Shown here: positions 53,077 through 60,989 of the stretch, one piece after another
How positions within the stretch are numbered: position 1 is the first letter of the stretch
Layout: each line of letters starts with the position of its first letter
Assembly: GCA_965206975.1 (NCBI GenBank)
Contig: OZ242253.1
Span: 2,108,001 to 2,172,000, forward strand
DNA length: 64,000 bases
Direction of reading: 5' to 3'
Source of the DNA: JAAXGI01 sp965206975
Lineage (GTDB): Bacteria; Gemmatimonadota; Gemmatimonadetes; Longimicrobiales; Gaopeijiaceae
The notes under the pieces: model-generated
Databases searched by the model: none
Told to the model about the DNA's origin: nothing
The model's input: the letters and a program-made list of their open reading frames with translations, nothing else
Made by a program: the position numbers and the translations under genes

Positions 53077-53307
53077 AAGGGCACGCTCCGCGGTCTGGTC
53101 CCCAGCCTCTCACTACGCCTTCCCCGTGAAAGGAGACCGTGCAATCGGTGAGCTGCGGCTTCCGGTCCCCGGCCGTCTCCTCGAGCCGAAGCAGTCGCTC
53201 GTGCTCTGTCGTCGGGCCGTGACGACTCCACACCCCGCGCACGCCTCCCGAGCTGAGCTGAACCCCTAGAAGCAGCAACTCGTCCGCGGCCCCCATCGCT
53301 CCAAACG

Positions 53308-53709
53308 CTATCGGACGCTGAGCGCGGATGGAGAGCTGATCTCGATTTGCGCGACGCCCTCAAACAGCGTGACCTCTCCGGAGACGCAGATCTCCTGCCC
53401 GGGCGAGTAAGCCACTTCTGGGGGTTGGGAGAACTGCCCACGGTCTTCCCCCCACACGACGACAGTCAGCCGCGATTGGTCTGGGAACGGGCGCCCAATA
53501 TTCAAGAAGGTAGGTTCCCTACCAATATCCTCCACAAAGGTGGCCGAAACGACTTCCCCGCGGAATGTACCTTGTTGTCCGAGGAATGCTCGAGCCTGGT
53601 CCCACGCCAGAGCATTCGGGCAGAAGGGATCCGGGCCGCCCACCCGAGTCCGGTCAAGGAGGCTCCACCCGACAATCAGAACTGTGATCAGCACTGCGCT
53701 AAAGGCCAC
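53308..53709 (-). CDS. Small membrane-anchored OB-fold-type protein
   Basis: 133 residues. An N-terminal helix (AFSAVLITVLIVGWSLL) anchors it. The rest has an OB-like strand pattern (GTFRGEVVSATFV, FLNIGRPFPDQSRLTVVVWG, GQEICVSGEVTLFEGVAQIE), similar to small nucleic-acid- or nuclease-associated OB proteins. The start may be further inside. It faces the FMN gene tail to tail, 231 bp away. Function unknown. Confidence 0.6.
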   Translation of the reverse strand: MAFSAVLITVLIVGWSLLDRTRVGGPDPFCPNALAWDQARAFLGQQGTFRGEVVSATFVEDIGREPTFLNIGRPFPDQSRLTVVVWGEDRGQFSQPPEVAYSPGQEICVSGEVTLFEGVAQIEISSPSALSVR

Positions 53710-53739
53710 TGAGGTCGGGTCAATAAGTGTGTAAACGTG

Positions 53740-55013
53740 TCAGGCGGCAGCCTTCCGCTGTTGGGTTGAGACGGGCTTTCCGTCTTCGAACTTTCTTCCT
53801 TCAAATACGTCGCTGAGCAGGTGGGGAGCGTCGAGCCTTCTGAAGCGCTTCTCGGCCACGGTCAGGAGCTTCCAGATCAGGGCCGTGGCGCTCTCGACCT
53901 TCTTGAACCGCTTCGCCGCGCTGGTCCTGAGCCGTACCGAAGCAAACGGGCTCTCGACCACGTTCGTCGTGCGAAGATGCTTCCAGTGTGCCTCGGGAAA
54001 GTCGTAGAAGGGACGATCCGATCCCAGTCGTCCTCGAGCACCGCCACGGCTTTCGGGTACCACGGCCCGTAGCGCTTCTCGAACGCCTGACGGGCCTTCG
54101 CGGCCTGGGCCCGGCTCGGTGCATAGACCACAACCCTGAGCAGATCCTTCGCCTCGCTCTGCTCGCGCTGAGGGAGTCGGTCCAGCACGTTCCTCATCTT
54201 GTGGTTCCAGCACCGCTGCTCACCGGCCTCAGGCCATACCTGCCTCACCGCCCCCCAGATCGCCGCGTTGCCGTCCGCCATCAGAAGCTTCGGCGCCTCG
54301 ATGCCGCGTGCCTTCAGCTCCCGTAACACCTCAGACCACGACTCGACCGACTCTCGGTAGCCCGGTCTCAGCGCCAACACCTCCTTCGTCCCGTCTCGCA
54401 TCGTGCCCAGCACCACCAGCAGCGCGGCCTTGTCCCGCTCCAGCCCAGCCTTCACGTAGATCCCGTCCGCCCACACGTAGACGACCTCTCGATCGGCCAG
54501 CGAACGCTTCGACCAGGCCTCGAACTCCGCTGCCCACCCCGCCCGCAGCCGCCGGATCGATGACTTCGACAACGGTGCCCCCTCCCCCAGCAGTCCCCGC
54601 ATCGCCAGCTCGAAGTCTCCCTCAGCCAGACCGTGCAGATACAGCTCCGGCAAAAGAGCACCCACCTCCTTCGTCCGCCTCGCGAACAACGGCAGCACCC
54701 GGCTCTCGAATCGCTCCTCCACGCCGCGAACCCGGGGACGCCGGAGCGTGATCGTTCCCGAGCTCATCGCCAGCCGCCGCGGCTTGCCGTATCCGTTGCG
54801 GTAGCCCTCCGGCCTATCGATCCCCGCCCGCCGCTCCGACTTCTCCCGACCCAGCAGATCCGTGACCTCCTCCTCCAGGATGCCCTGGATGAACTCCTGC
54901 GCCTTCTCCCGCACCATCCCCTCCAGCACCTCCCACATCGGCCTGCTGGACGCACACTCCCGTCCCGCCATATCCTCTCTCATGAGGCGACGTTCCTTTC
55001 CCCGGGCTGTCAC
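53740..55013 (-). pseudogene. IS256-family transposase of a second type, frameshifted
   Basis: N-terminal part from 55013 (VTDLLGREKSERR, GYRNGYGKPRRL, D in YVWADGIYVK, D in LLMADGNAAIW, QRCWNHKMRNVL) reads to about 54010. The C-terminal part continues in another frame (FYDFPEAHWKHLRTTNVVES, then RLRT) to 53740, with the catalytic Glu in TNVVES. One indel around 54005-54020 separates them. This protein is only distantly related to copies A and B. I could not define the element's ends; an CTCTC/GAGAG hairpin lies at 55056-55071. Confidence 0.75.
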
Positions 55014-55146
55014 CCGGGCTCGCTGGTTTAATCCTCAGCCGAAAGGTGCGTCGCCTCTCTTTTAGGAGAGTCAGGAGGTGGCGCGGTGCCCGTAGGGTAC
55101 GGTGCGATATCCGCACGCTTTCGCGGCGGCGCTCAGTCCGGCTCCC

Positions 55147-55926
55147 ATAGGTCCGTTTCCACCCCCTGCTCACCGAACCCGGCGTGCGGATTTCCCGCAC
55201 CGGGCTCTCCAGTGGGACCATGCGCCTCGCACACGGAACGCCGAACCAGGAACCTACGCAGGACCGGTGGTTTGCGTGCCACCAGCTCTCAGAAGCTGCA
55301 CGGCTTTACCCGCATTGAACCCTGTCCGGCGCGTCGCCAGGCCTGTTTACGCCCTGACGACATCAGGCCTTCCCAAAATGCGCGGCTGGCCCGACTCCTT
55401 CGCTTATGCATGTGATGCTTCCGGACTCCCTGCCCTTCACGCGGGGATTCTAGGCAGAGCCACTCCCGCAGGCCTTCGCCCTTCCGTCATCGGTCCGCAC
55501 CTGAGGCCCCTTTCCTCGGCGGGCATTGCCCCGCGTCTTCAGTACTACGGGCCTCTCCGCCACCCTGCCGGCCCGGCCTTCCCCTCACGGGGTTCCGGTT
55601 GCCGCGTGCACGGCACCGACAGCGCTTCCCGTGTTGCTACGCATTCCATCTTCCATACGTGCCGACGCCATTGCCCCGGCGGAAACCGGCGGTGCTCTCG
55701 GTGCTCTCTTCCCGCCGGTCGGCGGCCTTCCCCTAGGTGTGGGAGGGTCGGCTCCCGCATTGGATGTTTCGAGGCCTGCTCAGCGTTCACTCACGTTTCG
55801 GCCCGCATGGTCGCTGAGCCGCCCAAGGCGGCCCTTCTGCCAGAGTGCTTCAGTCCACGTCGTTACCTCCGTAAACCGCCCTGGCTACTACCAGTCGGAG
55901 CAACAGCTACTGGGTGGGATTCGCAC
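55147..55926 (-). ncRNA. ORF-less group II intron (candidate), about 780 nt
   Basis: Read on the minus strand, it begins GTGCGAATCCC at 55926, matching the GUGYG 5' consensus, and contains a clear domain V (55175-55207) close to the end. After it, a GGUGGAAACGGACCUAU stretch may be domain VI, ending near 55147. No reverse transcriptase frame exists between, so it is either an ORF-less intron that needs a maturase in trans or a decayed one. It lies 52 nt after the stop of the DUF559-like gene. The 5' and 3' limits are estimates. Confidence 0.6.
55175..55207 (-). ncRNA. Group II intron domain V hairpin
   Basis: 33 nt on the minus strand: GAGCC at the 5' foot (with the AGC catalytic triad), a GCGG-GAAA-type cap, a CG bulge after CCGCA, and GGTTC closing the stem. 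This matches the domain V layout, which is the most conserved part of group II introns. Confidence 0.7.
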
Positions 55927-55977
55927 CCACCAGGAATACGTGCCTTTCCACGGCACACCACACCATTTGATCCTACC

Positions 55978-56589
55978 TCAGGCCACTGCAACGGTCTTCA
56001 TGCCCCTGTTCTCCCCTCGTGCCACAGCGAGCTGCATCTCCAGCTCTTCGACGGCTGCCTTGCGCTCTGCATCGAGTCGCTTGAACTCCTCCCTATCGTC
56101 CTCACTGAACGTAAGCACCTCTGCATCCTCTGCTCTGCCCTCGGCGCGTATCGCATCGTACCGCTCCGAGATGAGCTTCAGCTCGATCAGACGTGCGCAG
56201 TTATCCGCCTTGGTTCTGACCAACGCATTGGGGAACTCGAGTAACTCGTAGCCGTGGGCAATGATCGAGAGTTTCCTCTCCCTATCCGAGATCCACTCAC
56301 CTTTGGTTGGTCCAGAGTGTGTACCCGTCTTGTCCCACCCATCTACTTCGATGGCGATTCTGACGTGCTCGCCCTCTTCGATCATGAAGTCGATTCGCCG
56401 ATTCTTTCCCTTCGCATCTCGAAACCGAAACTGGCACGAGACGTTCTCCAGATTCAGCCCTGACACTCTCCCTAGGACGTCTTCCGCAAACCGCCCCTCC
56501 CAGGGGCTTTCGAAGTGACGCTCATTCTGCTTCAGGAATTCGGTGATGGTCACGTTGGGAGCGGGCTCACTTCGGCTGCGGGTGGACAC
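55978..56589 (-). CDS. DUF559-like (Vsr/PD-(D/E)XK-type) nuclease-fold protein
   Basis: 203 residues. The core RIDFMIEEGEHVRIAIEVDG has the D-x(n)-E-V-D-G pattern of DUF559 and very-short-patch-repair-like nuclease folds, preceded by conserved-looking FESPWEGRFAEDVL. A charged coiled coil (EDDREEFKRLDAERKAAVEE) follows at the C terminus. Probably acts on DNA; no partner methylase is visible. Isolated next to the group II intron and mobile elements, so likely acquired. Confidence 0.65.
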   Translation of the reverse strand: MSTRSRSEPAPNVTITEFLKQNERHFESPWEGRFAEDVLGRVSGLNLENVSCQFRFRDAKGKNRRIDFMIEEGEHVRIAIEVDGWDKTGTHSGPTKGEWISDRERKLSIIAHGYELLEFPNALVRTKADNCARLIELKLISERYDAIRAEGRAEDAEVLTFSEDDREEFKRLDAERKAAVEELEMQLAVARGENRGMKTVAVA

Positions 56590-56817
56590 GAATTCTCGGG
56601 GATTCCCGTGCGGGACTGGCTCTGACCATAAGGGTTCGCACGGACAGGTTCACGGCTGCGCTCACGGCTCCGCATGGGGTCGTCCCAGCACGGCCGGCGG
56701 CACATCGCCGATACGACGGCGCACTCCTGTGAATCGGCCCTGCACTTAAGCAGTTCCCGCCGCCGGGTTGGTTTGGGGCATTCGGTGACGAGCCGTGGCG
56801 ATTTTGCGGGGGCTGGA
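56590..56817. other. Intergenic region
   Basis: 228 bp between the nuclease-like gene start and the stop of the molybdoenzyme gene. No gene or convincing terminator seen. Confidence 0.4.
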
Positions 56818-58077
56818 TCAGGTCACCGTGAGCGTCACCGCGTGATCCCGCCAGCTCGTGTTGCCGTACGCCCGGTGGTTGTCGACGCGCTCGGCCGGCT
56901 GGGTGTTTCCCGCCTCATCCGTGGCCCGGCTCGCAAGGACGTGCGTTCCCGCCTGGAGCGTCACCGGAAGCGCGAACTGCCGCCACGCGTAGCGCCCGAG
57001 ATCCGGCCCGACGAGGGGCGCCTCCTGCCAGCTTCGGCCTCCGTCCACGGAGAGCTCCACCCGACGAACGGCTCGCGTCCCGCCGAACGCGACCCCGTGC
57101 ACGACCACGGAGCCCGCCGTGAGATTTTCCGTTCCGGCCGGATGATTGATCCACGACTTGACGCTCATCTCCCACATGCTCGGCTGGCTCGGATCCCCGT
57201 CCTCCCCGATCGGGCGGAAGCGGTAGCCAGTCCGCATGATGGCGACGCTGCTCTCCTCCGAAGTGAAAGCAAGGCGCCTGAGGTACTTTACCTGGTTGAT
57301 CCCGAAGTACCCCGGGACGACGAGCCGCAGGGGTCCGCCGTGGACGAGAGGGAGGGGTTCGCCGTTCATCTCCCACGCGAGGAGCGCATCCTCCATCCCC
57401 TTCTCGAGGGGGATCGAACGCTCCACGAGCACGTCGTCGCGGCTGAGACTCTCGGGGATCACCTCACCCCCGGTCCCCGTCACCAGGCGGGCCCCCGGAC
57501 TCACCCCGCCGAGCGCCTCGGCGACCGCACGCACCGGCACACCGCTCCAAATGACGCACCCCGCAGCGCCGACCCCCCACTGCGATCCGGTCGCCCCGTG
57601 CGGAAAGAACGTCCGGCCGTTCCCCGAGCACTGGAGGACCGCTGCGATCGTCTCGACCCCGAGCGTCTTCAGCTCGCGCAGGGAGAGGGGGCGGGGGTTT
57701 CTTACGCCCTCGACGGCGAGCTCCCACCCCTCCCGATCCGCCACGAAGGAAGCGTCCGGGGTGGGGAGGTTATTTCTAACGAAGAGCCGCTCGTAGGGAA
57801 CGATTCCGCTCGTGCCGAAGGCGTCCCGCCTCGTCTCGAAGGTGAGGGAGGAGTGCTGGATGAAGTCGGCAGGATCCTTCCCGGGTGGAAGCAAGTCCTG
57901 CGGGAGCTCGGCCGCAGAGAGGAAGGGCGCACCCCAGCGCCCCCCGCCCGCGCCAAGGGCGGCGAGCCCCCCGCCCAGGGCGACCGCCCGGGCAAGGAAG
58001 GAACGCCGGCTGGGAAGGCCCTCGGCCTCGGCCGGAGTCGAGTCGTACGGACGCCTTCGGCCCTCTGGAGCGTGCAT
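56818..58077 (-). CDS. Sulfite-oxidase-type molybdenum enzyme (Tat-exported)
   Basis: 419 residues. Twin-arginine signal SRRSFLARAVALGGGLAALG (23-42). The Mo-domain has the molybdenum-ligating Cys150 in AVLQCSGNGR, and later GGPLRLVVPGYFG and VKYLRRL. The C-terminal Mo-co dimerisation domain includes VSVDGG-like VELSVDGGRSWQEAPL. It would oxidise sulfite or a related substrate in the periplasm with an external cytochrome acceptor. The DUF1592 cytochrome upstream could be that acceptor, but this is speculation. Last gene of the four-gene cluster. Confidence 0.85.
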   Translation of the reverse strand: MHAPEGRRRPYDSTPAEAEGLPSRRSFLARAVALGGGLAALGAGGGRWGAPFLSAAELPQDLLPPGKDPADFIQHSSLTFETRRDAFGTSGIVPYERLFVRNNLPTPDASFVADREGWELAVEGVRNPRPLSLRELKTLGVETIAAVLQCSGNGRTFFPHGATGSQWGVGAAGCVIWSGVPVRAVAEALGGVSPGARLVTGTGGEVIPESLSRDDVLVERSIPLEKGMEDALLAWEMNGEPLPLVHGGPLRLVVPGYFGINQVKYLRRLAFTSEESSVAIMRTGYRFRPIGEDGDPSQPSMWEMSVKSWINHPAGTENLTAGSVVVHGVAFGGTRAVRRVELSVDGGRSWQEAPLVGPDLGRYAWRQFALPVTLQAGTHVLASRATDEAGNTQPAERVDNHRAYGNTSWRDHAVTLTVT

Positions 58078-58121
58078 CTGCCGCCTCCGCGCTACAGTAG
58101 CTGGACGAGAACGAATCCCGG

Positions 58122-59528
58122 CTAGTTAGGGAGCTCGGCCCGGGACTCCGCGAGATACGCCGCGACGGATTCGTAGCCCGCCTCGCGGGCCCCGTCGAGC
58201 GCCGTCCTCCCGGACGGACCCGCCACCGATGGATCGGCGCCCGCCTCGACGGCTAGCCGGACGGATTCGAGGGCGCGCGCTTCGCGCTCGACCTGCGTCA
58301 GCGGGCGGGCCTCGGGGGTGGACGGGTCCCCGCGCCGGCCCGGCCCATAGCCACGCCGGAGCCGCGGGTTCCCCATCCCCACCGCAGCCATCACGACCGA
58401 GACCGGGCCCTCGTCCTCAACCTGGTGCCGCTCCCGGTTCCCGGTGAAATAGCTCACCTCGTGGACGAAGCGGGGATCCGCTCCGTGCCTGAGGAGGACC
58501 CGCATCGCTTCGGGGTGACCCAGCCGCGCGGCGAGCCAGAGCGGGGTCGCCCCCACGAATGTCTCGTGGAAGTGATAGTCGAGCGACTGGCGGCGTGTAG
58601 GCGTCGCCCGCTCCACGGGCACGTTGGGATCCGCGCCATGAAGGAGAAGGAGGCGGGCGGCCTCGGCGTTTCCGCGAAGCACGGCGACGTGGAGCGCCGT
58701 GTGCCCCCCCTCGACGGCATTCGGATCCGCCCCCGCCTCGATGAGGCGCTCGACGAGCTCGGGGTTTCCGCCGTGGGCGGCCATGATCGCGGGCGTGGCT
58801 CCGGAGGCGGAGACGGTGTTGACATCGCTCCCCGCCTCGATGAGCGCCTCCGCCGCCCGAAGGTGCCCGGAGCGCGCAGCGAAGAAGAGCGCCGTATTCC
58901 CCCCCTCATTCACCCAGAGCTGGTAGCCCGGGTGGCTCTCCTGCCCCTTGTCCGTCTTCATGTACTGGGTGCGGAGCTCCGTTCTGAGGCCGACGTCGGC
59001 CCCGTGCTCGACGAAGAGCTCCACGGCCTCGGCGTGCCCCTGCCCCGCCGCCCACATGAGCGCCGTCTGCCCGCGCGTCCCCTTCTCGTTCGGGTCCGCG
59101 CCCGCCTCGAGGAGGCGGCGGACCGTCTCCGGATCGCCCGAACGGGCGGCCGTCATGACGAGTGTCTCGCCCGAGAGGAGCCTCACCCCGGGATCGGCGC
59201 CCGCCCCGAGGAGGAGCGCGGTCATCGAGGCACTCCCGTTCTCGGCGGCGGGCCAGAGCGGGGTGACCCCGAGATCCGTCACCGCGTTCGGATCCGCCCC
59301 GGCGTCGATCAGGATCCGCGCGGCCTCGAGCTCGTCCCAGTAGCTCGCCCAGTGAAGCGCCGAAGTGCCGTCCCCGTAGCGGAGGTTCGGGTCCGCACCG
59401 CCCTCGAGGAGCGCCCGCACCTCGGGCCAGTTCGCCTCCTTCGCAGCGTCGACAATCGGCGGCCCGTCGAGGGGGGCGGCCCCGAGGAGAACGAGCGCAA
59501 GCGCGAGGGGAGCGGCGGCCCGCCTCAA
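58122..59528 (-). CDS. Secreted ankyrin-repeat protein
   Basis: 468 residues if started at TTG 59528, which overlaps the DUF1552 stop as TTGA. Signal peptide (APLALALVLLGAAPLDG), then about ten ankyrin repeats, each with a LLxxGADPN-type end (VRALLEGGADPN, RILIDAGADPN, RRLLEAGADPN, RLLLLHGADPN). Likely a protein-binding scaffold outside the cytoplasm. Secreted ankyrin proteins occur in host-associated bacteria, but also commonly next to DUF1592/DUF1552 genes. Complete. Confidence 0.85.
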   Translation of the reverse strand: MRRAAAPLALALVLLGAAPLDGPPIVDAAKEANWPEVRALLEGGADPNLRYGDGTSALHWASYWDELEAARILIDAGADPNAVTDLGVTPLWPAAENGSASMTALLLGAGADPGVRLLSGETLVMTAARSGDPETVRRLLEAGADPNEKGTRGQTALMWAAGQGHAEAVELFVEHGADVGLRTELRTQYMKTDKGQESHPGYQLWVNEGGNTALFFAARSGHLRAAEALIEAGSDVNTVSASGATPAIMAAHGGNPELVERLIEAGADPNAVEGGHTALHVAVLRGNAEAARLLLLHGADPNVPVERATPTRRQSLDYHFHETFVGATPLWLAARLGHPEAMRVLLRHGADPRFVHEVSYFTGNRERHQVEDEGPVSVVMAAVGMGNPRLRRGYGPGRRGDPSTPEARPLTQVEREARALESVRLAVEAGADPSVAGPSGRTALDGAREAGYESVAAYLAESRAELPN

Positions 59529-60889
59529 ATCCCGGAGACCCCGTCGATGGGGAGCCGGCCCGTGCTCGCGCCGATGCGCTCGACCGGGATGTCGAACTTC
59601 TCCATGAGCGTCACAAGGAGGTTCGCCATCGTGGGCTGACCATCATAGCCGACGTGCTCCCCTCCCCTCCACCTTCCCGCGCCCCCGCCGAGCATGAGGA
59701 CCGGGAGGTTTCGGCCCGAGTGGATCGTGCTGTTCGAGATCCCGCCCCCGTAGAGGATCGTCATGTGGTCGAGGAGCGTCCCGTCCCCGTCCGGAACCGC
59801 GTCGAGCTTCGCGAGGTATTTCGCGAACCACTCCGTATGGTAGCGGTTGATCCTCGACATCTTCGCGACAAGCTCCGGATTGTTGTTGTGGTGCGAGAGG
59901 GGGTGGTGCGCGTCCGGCACCCCGATCTGCGGGTAGGGGCGGGCACTCTGCTCCTTGCTCAGCATGAAGGTGATGACGCGCGTGAGGTCCGCCTGGAGCG
60001 CGAGCACCTTCAGGTCCTGCATCAGTTCGAGGTGGTCCTCAAAGCGGGTGGGCGCCCCCTCGGGCTGTGCCATCTCGGGGAGGTCGAGATCGATCTGCTC
60101 CTCCGCCCTCTGAATGCGGCGCTCCACATTCCGGATCGCCTCCGCGTAGCTCCCGAGGAGGTGCCGGTCCTCCGCGCCGAGCCTCCGCTCGAGCCCGAGG
60201 AGCTTCTCGAGGACCGCGTCCAGGATGCTAGCCTGCTCTCTCAGGCGCGCCTCCCGCTCCGCGCGTCCCGTGCTCCCGCTGTCCCCGAAGAGCCGCTCGA
60301 AGACGGCCCTGGGGTTGTACTCCATCGGCATCGGCTCCGTCGGGCTCCGCCACGAGATCGTGTGCGTATAGACGCAGCTCAGGTTCGCCGTGCACGCCCC
60401 CGCATTCGCCGGCGCGTCCATCGAGAGCTCGAGGGAGGCCAGCTGCGTCTCCTCTCCCATCTTCCTCGCCAGGAGCTGATCGACGGAGACGTCCGCCAAG
60501 ATCTCGAGCTCGTTGCTCCCACCGCGGGGGATGCCCGTGAGGAAGGAACCCGACGCCCCCGCGTGTGCGATGTTCCAGTTCGCGTTGAGCCCCGAGAGGA
60601 CGAGCATGCGGTCCTTGAACGGCTCGAGCGGCTCGAGGATCGGGGTCAGCGCGTACTCCGCGCCGAAGGAGCTCGGCGTCCAGTACGGCATCGCCATCCC
60701 GTTCGGGACGTAGAAGGTCTGGAAGCGGTGAACCGGGTCCTGGAGAGGGCGCCTCCCGAACCCGGAGAATGCGGGCGCCATCGCGTCCAGGTAGGGAAGA
60801 GCCAGCGCGGCGCCGAACCCTCGTAGCACGGTCCGCCGCGAGAGGGCCCGTCCCGTCGCGATCGTCGCCCCTTCCATGAGCTCTCTCAT
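59525..60889 (-). CDS. DUF1552 protein, Tat-exported
   Basis: 454 residues from the ATG at 60889, chosen for GGAGGTGACGAG in front. Twin-arginine signal SRRTVLRGFGAALALPYLD. Family pattern: FVYVPNG-like FYVPNGMAMPYWTP, HAGASGSFLTG, VSVDQLLARK, TFMLSKEQSARPYPQIGVPD, HHPLSHHNN, YGGGISNSTIHSGRNLPVLM. Related to sulfatase/alkaline-phosphatase-like DUF1501/1552 proteins. It nearly always pairs with DUF1592 cytochromes, as here 100 bp upstream. Function unproven. Confidence 0.88.
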   Translation of the reverse strand: MRELMEGATIATGRALSRRTVLRGFGAALALPYLDAMAPAFSGFGRRPLQDPVHRFQTFYVPNGMAMPYWTPSSFGAEYALTPILEPLEPFKDRMLVLSGLNANWNIAHAGASGSFLTGIPRGGSNELEILADVSVDQLLARKMGEETQLASLELSMDAPANAGACTANLSCVYTHTISWRSPTEPMPMEYNPRAVFERLFGDSGSTGRAEREARLREQASILDAVLEKLLGLERRLGAEDRHLLGSYAEAIRNVERRIQRAEEQIDLDLPEMAQPEGAPTRFEDHLELMQDLKVLALQADLTRVITFMLSKEQSARPYPQIGVPDAHHPLSHHNNNPELVAKMSRINRYHTEWFAKYLAKLDAVPDGDGTLLDHMTILYGGGISNSTIHSGRNLPVLMLGGGAGRWRGGEHVGYDGQPTMANLLVTLMEKFDIPVERIGASTGRLPIDGVSGI

Positions 60890-60989
60890 CTCGTCACCTC
60901 CGGGCTCCGTGAACCCTCCACGCATGAAATCCTGAACCGCAACCGAACCCTCGCCGGCCAGACGGGGAGCCCTCGTAGCACGCCTCGCC

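Noticed and set aside
53727..55075. Defined borders for the second-type IS256 element
   Set aside because: I could not pair the outer sequences into inverted repeats or find a target duplication, so only the transposase is reported.
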